46,696 nt of DNA from Acidimicrobiia bacterium (GTDB taxonomy: Bacteria; Actinomycetota; Acidimicrobiia; Spongiisociales; ZC4RG35). The stretch covers positions 1 through 46,696 of the forward strand of contig WFOA01000105.1 in assembly GCA_015488325.1 (NCBI GenBank), given 5' to 3'. Below the pieces are notes generated by a model, which was not told the origin of the DNA, did not search any database, and was given only the letters and a program-made list of their open reading frames with translations. Below, in pieces: positions 39,606-46,696 of this stretch (the first letter of the stretch is position 1; every line of letters starts with the position of its first letter). The position numbers and the translations under genes are program-made.

Positions 39606-40829
39606 ATGGGCGAGGATGCACGGTCGGGTCGCGCCGAGAAGGCGGTCGCCATCTTCGAGGAGCGGTTTCGTCGCCCGCCCGACGCGGTGGCGGTGGCGCC
39701 GGGCCGTGTCAACCTCATCGGCGAGCACACCGACTACTCGCTGCTGCCGGTCCTGCCGATGGCGATCGAACGCGGGGTGGCGGTGGCCGTCGGCGTGGGG
39801 CCGGACGGGCGGATCCGCGGTGTCTCCGCCACCGAAGGTCCGGTCGACGGGACGGCGTCGACGGTGGGAGGCTGGGGCCGGTACGTGGCCGCCGCACTGG
39901 CGGTGTCGGAACTCGACGGCGGTGTCGACGTAGCCGTCGAAGCCGACCTGCCGTCCGCCGGCGGTCTCGCCTCGTCCTCGGCCCTGACCGTCGCCACCCT
40001 CGCCGCCCTCCACCAGGCGGTCGGCCGGCCCCTCGGAGCGGATGGACTGGTCGCCATGGCGGTCCGGGCCGAACGTGCCCTCGGTGTCGCCGGCGGGGAG
40101 ATGGACCAGACCGTGATCGTCCACGGGCAGGCGGGGTCGGCGCTGAGGATCGACTTCCTGCCCCCTTCCCGTCGCTTCGTCCCCGTGCCCGGGACCTGGT
40201 CGGTGGTGGTCGCCGACACCGGGACCCCGGCGGCGAAGGCCGGCGAGGCGCGGGCGGGATACAACGCCCGGGTGGTGGCGACCCGTCTCGGTGCGGCGTT
40301 GTTGGCCCACCGGACGGGGACCGACGCCGGAGCTCCGCCCGTCCTCGGCGCGGTCGTCGGGGAGCGGCATCTCGGACCGCTCGTCGACGACCTGCCCGAA
40401 AGGGCGTCACCGCTCGACGTCGCCGAGCGGACTTCGGTGGACGTCGACGTCCTCATCGGGTCGCCTCCCCTGGCCGACGCGGAATCCCCCCTGCCGGTAC
40501 GTGAGGTGGTCCGCCACGTCGTCTCCGAGGCGGTACGGGTGGATCGGTTCGAGGAGGCGATGCGGGCCGGAGACCTCACCGCAGCCGGCATCCTCCTCGA
40601 CGACTCGCAGCGAAGCCTGGAGCGGTTCGGGGTCTCGACACCGGAGATCGAACATCTCGTACGGACCCTCCGGGCGGCCGGCGCCGCCGGATGCCGGATC
40701 ACCGGAGCCGGGTTCGGAGGCCATGTGGTGGCCCTGTGCAGGCCGGACCAGACCGCCACCGTCACCCGGGCGGGCGGGGGCTTCGAAGTACGGCCCTCCG
40801 ACGGGGTGTGGGCGGCGGCGCCGAGGTGA
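39606..40829 (+). CDS. galK: Galactokinase (GHMP kinase family)
   Basis: A 407-residue GHMP kinase. The galactokinase signature is APGRVNLIGEHTDYSLLPVL, the ATP loop is DLPSAGGLASSSALTVATLA, and the C-terminal motif is ITGAGFGGHVVALCR; the catalytic Asp lies in VAGGEMDQTVIVHG. It phosphorylates galactose, or a close relative, at C1. No galT, galE or transporter lies nearby, so the substrate could be another sugar such as arabinose or galacturonate. It is convergent with the mycothiol-isomerase-like gene, 3 nt apart. Confidence 0.85.
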   Translation: MGEDARSGRAEKAVAIFEERFRRPPDAVAVAPGRVNLIGEHTDYSLLPVLPMAIERGVAVAVGVGPDGRIRGVSATEGPVDGTASTVGGWGRYVAAALAVSELDGGVDVAVEADLPSAGGLASSSALTVATLAALHQAVGRPLGADGLVAMAVRAERALGVAGGEMDQTVIVHGQAGSALRIDFLPPSRRFVPVPGTWSVVVADTGTPAAKAGEARAGYNARVVATRLGAALLAHRTGTDAGAPPVLGAVVGERHLGPLVDDLPERASPLDVAERTSVDVDVLIGSPPLADAESPLPVREVVRHVVSEAVRVDRFEEAMRAGDLTAAGILLDDSQRSLERFGVSTPEIEHLVRTLRAAGAAGCRITGAGFGGHVVALCRPDQTATVTRAGGGFEVRPSDGVWAAAPR

Positions 40830-40832
40830 CCT

Positions 40833-41468
40833 TCACAGGACCCGCAGAGCCTGGACGACGTCGCGTTCGCGGCGGGTGAAGGCCCTCACCACCGCCAGGT
40901 CGCCGTGGCGACGCCGAGCCACCTCGAGGAGGCATTCGACGACCAGGCCGGTGGCTTCGGTATCGAAGGGCGGGGGTTCGACACCGAGGCTGGCGGCCAG
41001 GTCGTCGCCGTGGACGACGAGTTCGAGGAGGCGGGTGACGAGATACTGGTCGAGGAGCATGGCCCGACCCCCCAACACCGCCACCCGGCGGTCGGCCGGC
41101 TCGTCGGGCAGGCGTCGACGGAGCGACCGCATCGCACCGTCCCACGTCGCCCGGACGCCCTCCGGCCCTCCCCGGGCTTCGGCCTCTGCCCGGGCGCGGA
41201 TGCCCCGGTGGAGCTCGGAGGTGATCTCGTCGGCGAGTCCGTCCACCGACATGAGATATCCGGGGGCGTCGAGGAGGGGAGCCTCCGACGGGGGTTCGTC
41301 GAGGTACCGCTCGACAGTGGCGACCGCCCGTACCAGATGGCCTGCCAGGGCGCCGACCGACATCAGTTCCAGGGCGCTGGGCGACTCCCAGGAGGCGGTG
41401 AGGGCCGGCTCGTCGAGGAGTGGTCGGACCGTGGCCGCCGTCTCGAGGAACACTCGTCGGATGGTCAT
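40833..41468 (-). CDS. Maleylpyruvate isomerase / DinB-like (mycothiol) family protein
   Basis: A 211-residue helical protein with features of the actinobacterial TIGR03083 / MDMPI N-terminal family: SVGALAGHLVRAVATVERYL (metal-site His), a central helix with DEITSELHRGIRARAEAEAR, and TRLLELVVHGDDLAASLGVE, the second metal-site His motif. Members use mycothiol or catalyse related small-molecule reactions. Its ATG overlaps the stop of the oxidoreductase upstream (ATGA), so the two are coupled; the substrate is unknown. Confidence 0.8.
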   Translation of the reverse strand: MTIRRVFLETAATVRPLLDEPALTASWESPSALELMSVGALAGHLVRAVATVERYLDEPPSEAPLLDAPGYLMSVDGLADEITSELHRGIRARAEAEARGGPEGVRATWDGAMRSLRRRLPDEPADRRVAVLGGRAMLLDQYLVTRLLELVVHGDDLAASLGVEPPPFDTEATGLVVECLLEVARRRHGDLAVVRAFTRRERDVVQALRVL

Positions 41469-42727
41469 CGGAGCGCACCTTCGAGCCGTTCCCGCCGGGC
41501 GGACACGTCGATGGTCGCCCCCGAGATCCGCGCCTCCTCGGCCAGGTATGCCAGGAAGTGGGATTCGACGATCTCGGAGAGGTCGGTGGGTCCTGGCCGG
41601 CCGTCGGCGGCCGACTCGACGAAGGCGGCGATGAGGCCGTCGTCTCCGCCGCCGTGACCGCCGGTGCCGGCGTGGACGGGGAACCGTCGCACCGACCCGG
41701 TTCGGTGGAGGGTGACCTCCAGTTCGTGGCGCCTGCCGAAGAACCCTCGGAGCGTCCCCCTCGTCCCGTCGTACCGCATCGTCCGAGCCTCCTCCGCCGA
41801 ATGACCGTGGACGTGCAGGGCGATGGTGGTTCCGGCGGCGGTCTGCATGGTCACCACCTGATGGTCGACGACATCGGACCCAGCACGGTACACGCATCGC
41901 CCATACGGGCCGGAACGGAGGGCGGCGAGACGACCCGCCGGGCTGAGGTCGTCGCCGAGGACGTGGTGAGGCCATCCGGTGTCGTCGGTGTCGAGGTAGA
42001 TGCGTCGGGCGTCGTACGGGCAGTCGCCGACCGGGCAGCCGTCGGTGCACCGCGGTGTCGCCTCCGGCGGCGCCCGGTCGGGACGGAACTCGAACAGCGA
42101 ACCCATCGAAGACAGGGCGGTCACCGGCGACGGCACGTTCCAGGTGAGGATGTCGAAGTCGTGACAGGCCTTCTGGACGATCAGCGGTGTCGCCTCCCCG
42201 GCTCGACTCCAGTTGCCCCGCACGAACGAATGGGCCATGTGCCAGGACGCGACGTTCTCCCGGTGTTCGACGGTGACGACGTCGCCGATCATCCCCGAGG
42301 TCACCACCCGGTGAAGGGTCAGGAAGAACGGGGTGAACCGCAGGACGTGGGCGACGTGGAGGTGCCCGGAGGCGCGGCGGGCTGCCCGGACCAGGGTGAC
42401 GAGACCGTCGAGGTCGGGGGCGGCGGGTTTCTCCGTCAACACTTCGTAGCCTGCCTCCAGGGCGGAGACCGTCACCGGAACGTGGCTGCGGTCGTCGGAC
42501 GCGACGACCGCAGCGACGGCGAGCCGACCCCGGGAGAAGAGGTCGTTCGGGTCGGCGAAACGGCGGGAGGGACCGATACCGTGGGCGTCGGCGAACCGGT
42601 CCCGACGGTTCGGGTCGGGGTCGGCCACGGCGACGAACCGCAGTCGGTGCGGATGGCGCAGCGCCCACGCCCCGTACACGAAGAATCCCCGCTGGCCTGC
42701 TCCCACGGCCACGGCGTCCACCGTCAT
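41465..42727 (-). CDS. Gfo/Idh/MocA family oxidoreductase with Cys cluster
   Basis: A 420-residue NAD(P)-dependent oxidoreductase. The N-terminal Rossmann domain starts VDAVAVGAGQRGFFVYGAWA, and the active-site EKP motif is in EVLTEKPAAPDLDG. The C-terminal domain carries HDFDILTWNV and an unusual insert with CTDGCPVGDCPYDARRIYLD, four Cys in about 15 residues that may bind metal. Substrates are usually sugars, inositols or N-acetylated sugars. The ATG at 42725-42727 lies 8 nt after a minus-strand TAGGGT. It is coupled to the mycothiol-isomerase-like gene. Confidence 0.9.
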   Translation of the reverse strand: MTVDAVAVGAGQRGFFVYGAWALRHPHRLRFVAVADPDPNRRDRFADAHGIGPSRRFADPNDLFSRGRLAVAAVVASDDRSHVPVTVSALEAGYEVLTEKPAAPDLDGLVTLVRAARRASGHLHVAHVLRFTPFFLTLHRVVTSGMIGDVVTVEHRENVASWHMAHSFVRGNWSRAGEATPLIVQKACHDFDILTWNVPSPVTALSSMGSLFEFRPDRAPPEATPRCTDGCPVGDCPYDARRIYLDTDDTGWPHHVLGDDLSPAGRLAALRSGPYGRCVYRAGSDVVDHQVVTMQTAAGTTIALHVHGHSAEEARTMRYDGTRGTLRGFFGRRHELEVTLHRTGSVRRFPVHAGTGGHGGGDDGLIAAFVESAADGRPGPTDLSEIVESHFLAYLAEEARISGATIDVSARRERLEGALR

Positions 42728-42735
42728 CGGGGACG

Positions 42736-42741
42736 ACCCTA
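42736..42741 (-). promoter_or_regulatory. -10 element of the Gfo/Idh/MocA oxidoreductase gene (leaderless)
   Basis: Minus-strand TAGGGT, then 8 nt, then ATG at 42727. It supports this start over longer frames. Confidence 0.5.
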
Positions 42742-42777
42742 GGCGCGACACCGCCGTGGCGAGACGCCGACGCGCGG

Positions 42778-43374
42778 TCAGCGGCAGTCGGCGACGGCGT
42801 CGCGGGCCACCTGCACGTGGATCCGGGCGTGACCGGCGAAGGTCTGGGCCTCGTCGAGGTCGTCGGTGGCGAAGGTGAGGAGCGCCCAGCCGACGATCCG
42901 CTGGGCGTGGGACGCGAGGCGGGGCATGGTGTTGCGGTCGGGACGCCAAGCCGCCACCACCTCGTCGAGTTCCGCCCACCGGGCGGCCGGGTCCTCCCAG
43001 GAGCCTCCCAGGATGTCACGGGTGATGCAGCCCGGACCGCCGGCCTCGGCGGCGGCGAGGGCGAACCCCGCCGGGTCCCCGTCGACGCCGGGGAGGATCC
43101 CGGCGTCGGAGGGCCCCCGCACGGTCCCGTCCCCGTCCCGGTCCCCGAACCCCGGGCCGCCGGGTCCCACCACGTGGTTGGCGGCCGCCTCGGCGGCCGC
43201 CTTCGCATCGGCCAGGGTCGGGGCGTCTGCCCAGGCGGCGACGTGGGCGGCGACCACCTCGATCCGTTCGGCCAGCAGCTCCGTGGCGGGGACGGTGGCC
43301 TGGTCTGCCGGGACACCGACAGGGGCCGCGCAGGCCGCCACCACGACCGCCGACGCCATCCACCGTTTCAACAC
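42778..43374 (-). CDS. Putative lipoprotein with DxDxDG calcium-loop-like motif
   Basis: About 198 residues. N-terminal KRWMASAVVVAAC is a short lipoprotein signal. The mature part is helical and Ala-rich (LADAKAAAEAAANHVVG) and holds GFGDRDGDGTVRGPSDAG, whose DxDxDG resembles an EF-hand/dockerin calcium loop. Similar Ala-rich helices plus a GD.DGDG motif occur in uncharacterised secreted proteins. GTG at 43372-43374 is chosen so the positive signal start is kept; it overlaps the VOC gene stop by 7 nt, so the pair is coupled. Confidence 0.6.
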   Translation of the reverse strand: MLKRWMASAVVVAACAAPVGVPADQATVPATELLAERIEVVAAHVAAWADAPTLADAKAAAEAAANHVVGPGGPGFGDRDGDGTVRGPSDAGILPGVDGDPAGFALAAAEAGGPGCITRDILGGSWEDPAARWAELDEVVAAWRPDRNTMPRLASHAQRIVGWALLTFATDDLDEAQTFAGHARIHVQVARDAVADCR

Positions 43375-44144
43375 GGTGCAGCCGCCACGTGGAGGCCGGC
43401 GATGGTGGTCGAGACGGGTCGCGACCCGGCGACGACGGCCGCCGCCAACGCCGGAGGTGGACGGTCCGGTGGAGCGACGCCGAACCGGTCCCGGTAGGTG
43501 TCGGCGTCGACGACGGTGACGGCGGCACCGTCGAGGGGGAACATGAGACCTCCGGGGACCGGTGCCGCATGGGAGGCGGCGAGGACTTCCAGCCCGTTCG
43601 TGTCGGCGGCGTCGCCGACCAGCACCACCTCCCGGATCTGCGAGGCGCCGTTGGGGTGGCGCAGATACTCGGACCGCCAGATCAGCCCGGGGGTCCGATG
43701 GTGACACAGGAACACCCCGCAGCCCGGCCCGAGAGCGTCGACGAACACCACGTCGAAGGAGACCTCGGCGACGGATCCGTCGGGTTGGGGTGCGGGGCGG
43801 GAGAAGGAGAAGAGGTTCGGTTCGAGACCCGCCGCGGCGAGGAGCGTCCGGTCCGTGTCGGGCTGGTCGCTTCCCAGCACGAACATCGCCCCGCCCTCCC
43901 CACCGTCGAGGAACCGACGGATCGCCGCCCCGAACGACGGGCGGTCTCCCGCGGGAGGGGGGATGCGGTCGGGACGGGTCACCGCCACCAGCTCCAGGTA
44001 GGAGCCGTCGAACAGGACCAGCCGGTTCGACGTTCCGAAGGGATGGTCGGCTCGTTCGGTGACGACGAAACCCGCCCGCCGGTAGGCGTCGGCGGCTTCG
44101 TCGAGGTCACCGACGGCGTGGACGACGTGGTCGAGGCGGCGCAC
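43368..44144 (-). CDS. VOC / glyoxalase-like domain protein
   Basis: A 258-residue protein with the glyoxalase_3-like pattern: RRLDHVVHAVGDLDEAADAY at the start, TSNRLVLFDGSYLELVAVT with the metal-site Glu, and a second half with VFLCHHRTPGLIWRSEYLRH. VOC proteins isomerise, dioxygenate or bind small molecules; this group is uncharacterised. GTG at 44142-44144 opens directly on the domain, only 51 nt from the divergent acyl-CoA synthetase start. It is coupled to the lipoprotein gene downstream. Confidence 0.8.
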   Translation of the reverse strand: MRRLDHVVHAVGDLDEAADAYRRAGFVVTERADHPFGTSNRLVLFDGSYLELVAVTRPDRIPPPAGDRPSFGAAIRRFLDGGEGGAMFVLGSDQPDTDRTLLAAAGLEPNLFSFSRPAPQPDGSVAEVSFDVVFVDALGPGCGVFLCHHRTPGLIWRSEYLRHPNGASQIREVVLVGDAADTNGLEVLAASHAAPVPGGLMFPLDGAAVTVVDADTYRDRFGVAPPDRPPPALAAAVVAGSRPVSTTIAGLHVAAAPC

Positions 44145-44182
44145 CTTCGTGATTGTGGCCGAAGTCGTCGACGTCTGCCCGG

Positions 44183-44188
44183 TATGAT
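44183..44188 (+). promoter_or_regulatory. -10 element of the acyl-CoA synthetase gene (leaderless)
   Basis: TATGAT, one base from the TATAAT consensus, then 7 nt to GTG 44196. The ATG at 44184-44186 lies inside this element, so it is probably not the start. Confidence 0.6.
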
Positions 44189-44195
44189 CCCGGCG

Positions 44196-45803
44196 GTGGA
44201 CTACCTGGGGTTGAGGGAGTCGTTTCGCTGGCGTGTTCCCGCCCGCCTGAACCTGGGGGTGGCCTGCGCCGACGACCATCCGGCCGCCAAGGTGGCGTTG
44301 GTGCGGGTCGACGCCTCCGGGGCCCGCCACGAGTACACCTTCGGTGAGCTGGCCGACCTGTCGGGGCGGCTCGCCGGGTCCCTCGCCGAACGGGGGGTGG
44401 GCCCGGGGGACCGGGTGGCGATCGTCGCCCCGCAGTCTGTCGAGACCGGCCTCACCCACTTGGCGGTGTGGAAGCTGGGGGCGGTGTCGCTGCCCCTCGC
44501 CTCCCTCTTCGGCCCCGACGCCCTCGCCTACCGGCTGGAGGATTCGGGGGCGACCCTGGCGATCACCAGCCCCGACAACGTGGACAAGGTCCGCGAGGCC
44601 GCCCCCGGCTTGCCGCTGGTGGTGACCGGCCCCGACGGCGACTTCGACCGTCTCCTCTCGGGTCCCGTCGTCGATCCGGTCCCGACCGCCGCCGACGACC
44701 CCGCCTACCTCATCTACACGTCCGGGACCACCGGTCCGCCCAAAGGGGCCCTGCATGCCCACCGGTCCCTCATCGGGCACCTCCCCGGCTTCGAGTGTTA
44801 CTACGAGTTCGCCGACCACGCCCCCGAAGGCCGGTACGACCGGGCAGTCCTCCCCCATGTCGGGCTGCCTGCCCCCGCGTCGGGGGATCTCATCTGGACC
44901 CCGGCGGACTGGGCGTGGATCGGAGGGCTCATGGACGTCCTCATCCCGGCCTGGTATTTCGGGATGCCGGTCCTCACCGCCGAAGGGGACTTCGACCCGG
45001 CATGGGCGGCCGACCTCATCGCCGAACACCGCATCACCTTGGCGTTTCTCCCCCCGACCGCCCTGAAGATGATGCGACGCGACGGCGTCCGCCTCGACGG
45101 AGCCTCCCTCCGAGCCGTGTTCACCGGCGGCGAAGCCCTCGGGGCCGAGGTGCTGGCGTGGGGCACCGACGCGCTCGGGGCGCGGATCAACGAGGGATAC
45201 GGGCAGACGGAATGCAACCTGGTGGTGGGGAACTGCTCGTCGGTGTGGCCGGTCCGTCCCGGGTCGATGGGCCGACCGATCCCCGGCCACCAGGTCGCCG
45301 TCCTCGACGAGGACGGACGACGCTTGGTCGGGGAGGAAGGGGAGATCTGTGTGCGGGGCCCCGACCCGGTGATGATGCTCCGCTACTGGAACCGTCCCGA
45401 AGCGACCGACGAGAAATACCGCGACGGGTGGCTGCTCACCGGCGACCTGGGGGTCGAGGACGAAGACGGCTACCTGTGGTTCCGCTCCCGCAAAGACGAC
45501 GTGATCATCTCCCGCGGATACCGGATCGGACCCGGAGAGATCGAGGAGTCGCTGATGAGCCACCCGGCGGTGGCGATGTGTGCCGTCGTCGGCGCCCCCG
45601 ACGAGCTCCGGGGAGAAGTTCCCGTCGCCTTCGTCGTGTTGAAGCCGGGACACCGTCGCTCCCTGGCGCTGGCCCTCGAACTCCAAGACCACGTCCGCAC
45701 CCGGCTCGCCGCCCACGAAGTGCCCCGCCAGGTCACCTTCGTCGACGACCTTCCCCGCACGACCACGGGCAAGATCATGCGGAGGGCGTTGCGCGAACCC
45801 TGA
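44196..45803 (+). CDS. AMP-forming acyl-CoA synthetase (medium-chain/ACSM-like)
   Basis: A 535-residue adenylate-forming ligase. Motifs are IYTSGTTGPPKGALHAHRSL (ATP loop), ADWAWIGGLMDVLIPAWYFG, INEGYGQTECNLVVGNCSS, LLTGDLGVEDEDGYLWFRSR and the catalytic Lys in TTTGKIMRRALRE. It converts a carboxylic acid, ATP and CoA into acyl-CoA, AMP and PPi; the ADWAW and GYGQTE motifs are typical of medium-chain (ACSM-type) enzymes. GTG 44196 is preferred because a TATGAT -10 ends 7 nt upstream and covers the in-frame ATG at 44184. No beta-oxidation neighbours are visible. Confidence 0.93.
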   Translation: MDYLGLRESFRWRVPARLNLGVACADDHPAAKVALVRVDASGARHEYTFGELADLSGRLAGSLAERGVGPGDRVAIVAPQSVETGLTHLAVWKLGAVSLPLASLFGPDALAYRLEDSGATLAITSPDNVDKVREAAPGLPLVVTGPDGDFDRLLSGPVVDPVPTAADDPAYLIYTSGTTGPPKGALHAHRSLIGHLPGFECYYEFADHAPEGRYDRAVLPHVGLPAPASGDLIWTPADWAWIGGLMDVLIPAWYFGMPVLTAEGDFDPAWAADLIAEHRITLAFLPPTALKMMRRDGVRLDGASLRAVFTGGEALGAEVLAWGTDALGARINEGYGQTECNLVVGNCSSVWPVRPGSMGRPIPGHQVAVLDEDGRRLVGEEGEICVRGPDPVMMLRYWNRPEATDEKYRDGWLLTGDLGVEDEDGYLWFRSRKDDVIISRGYRIGPGEIEESLMSHPAVAMCAVVGAPDELRGEVPVAFVVLKPGHRRSLALALELQDHVRTRLAAHEVPRQVTFVDDLPRTTTGKIMRRALREP

Positions 45804-46445
45804 TCAGGCGGGGGTGTGGCGACGGCCCCGGCGCTTCAGGTAGCCGTGCCACAGCAGACGAGCCGCCACGGCCCGCCAGGGGGCCCATCGTTCACCGATC
45901 CGTGCGAGCCGGGGCGGGTCGGGGACGGTGTCCAGCATGAGGGTCTCGGCGGCGGCGACCTGGAGCGCCCGGTCCCCGACCGGCCAGATGTCCGGCCTCC
46001 GGAGGCTGGACAGGAGGTAGACGTCGGCGGTCCACGGCCCGATCCCGGGCAGGGCGGTGAGGGTGGCGCGTACGGCATCGTCGGGGAGGGTCTCCAGGCC
46101 TTCGAGGTCGAGGCGCCCTTCGGTCACCGCCTCCGCCAGCGCCCTGACGTAGCGGGCCTTTTGGCGGCTCAGCCCCCAGGCCCTGAGCTCGACGTCGGAG
46201 GCGGCCAACACCCGCCCGGGTGTCACGGAGCCGACACCCCGGCGGAGCCGCTCGAAGGTGGCCCGGGCCGAGGCGAGCGAGACCTGCTGTTCGAGCACCA
46301 ACAGCACCAGCGTCCCGAACCCGGGTGGGCGATGCCAGAACTCGGGGACGCCGTAGGAGGCGACGAGCGACCCGAGGGCGGCGTCGGCGTCTGCCAGCTC
46401 CCGGGCGGCCCGGGAGAACCGTCGGGCGTCGAGGAGCCGGGACAT
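45804..46445 (-). CDS. DNA-3-methyladenine glycosylase, AlkA-like (HhH-GPD)
   Basis: A 213-residue helix-hairpin-helix glycosylase domain without the AlkA N-terminal domain. LVLLVLEQQVSLASARATFE, the HhH LTALPGIGPWTADVYLLSSL and the catalytic Asp in WPVGDRALQVAAAE identify it. It removes alkylated purines such as 3-methyladenine in base-excision repair. The ATG at 46443-46445 is chosen; a TTG at 46455-46457 adds four residues. It converges with the acyl-CoA synthetase gene with no gap. Confidence 0.9.
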   Translation of the reverse strand: MSRLLDARRFSRAARELADADAALGSLVASYGVPEFWHRPPGFGTLVLLVLEQQVSLASARATFERLRRGVGSVTPGRVLAASDVELRAWGLSRQKARYVRALAEAVTEGRLDLEGLETLPDDAVRATLTALPGIGPWTADVYLLSSLRRPDIWPVGDRALQVAAAETLMLDTVPDPPRLARIGERWAPWRAVAARLLWHGYLKRRGRRHTPA

Positions 46446-46482
46446 GGGACCATCCAACCACGGTGCGGCGGTCCCCTCACTC

Positions 46483-46488
46483 TACGCT
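46483..46488 (+). promoter_or_regulatory. -10 element of the AEC transporter gene (leaderless)
   Basis: TACGCT, then 6 nt, then ATG 46495. A minus-strand TAGAGT (46484-46479) for the glycosylase gene overlaps it, so the two promoters interlock. Confidence 0.5.
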
Positions 46489-46494
46489 CCGCCC

Positions 46495-46696
46495 ATGACC
46501 CAACTCGCCCGGATCCTCGTCGACATTCTCGTCCCCGTGTTCCTGCTGGTGGGCGTGGGGGCGGTGGCCGGGCGGCGACTGGGCCTCGATTCCCGCCCCT
46601 TCGCCAAGATCGCCTACTGGATCCTCGGGCCGGTGTTCGTGTTCGACATCCTCGCCCGGGCCGACCTCTCCGCCGACCTGGTGGCACGGGTGGTGG
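46495..46696 (+). CDS. AEC-family (auxin efflux carrier type) transporter, 5' end (partial)
   Basis: The first 67 codons are present before the window ends. The start (ILVDILVPVFLLVGVGAVAG, then RRLGLDSRPFAKIAYWI and LGPVFVFDILARADLS) is the N-terminal helix pair of the AEC/malate permease family, which exports organic anions or amino acids. Only two helices are visible, so the substrate cannot be judged. Confidence 0.8.
   Translation, partial: MTQLARILVDILVPVFLLVGVGAVAGRRLGLDSRPFAKIAYWILGPVFVFDILARADLSADLVARVV

Noticed and set aside
44184-44186. ATG as start of the acyl-CoA synthetase gene
   Set aside because: It lies inside a TATGAT -10 element placed 7 nt before an in-frame GTG, the same geometry as other genes here; the difference is only four residues.
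1-46696. Search for tRNA, rRNA, CRISPR, insertion sequences, phage or toxin-antitoxin genes
   Set aside because: Intergenic gaps are short and none folded into a tRNA-like cloverleaf on inspection; no transposase, integrase or terminal inverted repeats were seen. The intein is the only mobile element supported.

Overview
The window is high-GC DNA (two coding lines counted gave 65% and 70% G+C) packed with genes on both strands. It reads as an actinobacterium (Actinomycetota), probably from a deep lineage such as Acidimicrobiia or a relative. The grounds are a mycothiol-type isomerase-domain protein, Thr-rich lipoprotein linkers, a pair matching mycobacterial Rv0474-hbhA, class II ribonucleotide reductase, and near-leaderless promoters (TANNNT 6-10 nt before ATG or GTG) at many genes. 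The lineage is inferred; no rRNA gene or other decisive marker is present.

Layout. 1-147 is the tail of an XdhC-type molybdenum-hydroxylase maturation gene. 169-7429 is a complete minus-strand disaccharide operon in the order lacI, GH65 phosphorylase, binding lipoprotein, two permeases, beta-phosphoglucomutase, with palindromic operators at its head. 7528-16823 holds a MocA-like cytidylyltransferase, a DUF4332 protein, an HbhA-like protein with its XRE regulator, a VIT1/CCC1 transporter, DAHP synthase and prephenate dehydrogenase, an M20 amidohydrolase, glutamine-dependent NAD synthetase, a class IV aminotransferase and a lipoprotein. 16827-20984 holds MgtE, GreA and an OmpR-type two-component pair. 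21032-22223 holds three small or unknown genes.

22406-29713 is a Calvin-cycle island: phosphoribulokinase (+), then cbbR-fba-rpe (-), divergent from rubisco large subunit, small subunit, GAF histidine kinase and NarL-type regulator (+). The last four reading frames all overlap. CbbR and the embedded two-component system both look placed to control carbon fixation. XdhC and MocA at the left end hint that the same replicon may carry a Mo hydroxylase such as CO dehydrogenase; this is inference.

29824-31882 carries small membrane proteins and one gene broken by an in-frame TAG. 31952-36550 is an adenosylcobalamin-dependent ribonucleotide reductase interrupted by a 398-residue LAGLIDADG intein directly before the catalytic cysteine. 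36868-46696 holds a fungal-type cytosine deaminase, an orphan double-GAF kinase, a galactokinase-like GHMP kinase, a mycothiol-isomerase-domain protein, a Gfo/Idh/MocA oxidoreductase, a lipoprotein, a VOC protein, an acyl-CoA synthetase, an AlkA-like glycosylase and the start of an AEC transporter.

No tRNA, rRNA, CRISPR array, insertion sequence or phage gene was seen. The most unusual items are the rubisco/two-component operon, the intein at the radical cysteine, the leaderless-promoter pattern, the HbhA-like pair with an operator inside its promoter, and the in-frame stop.
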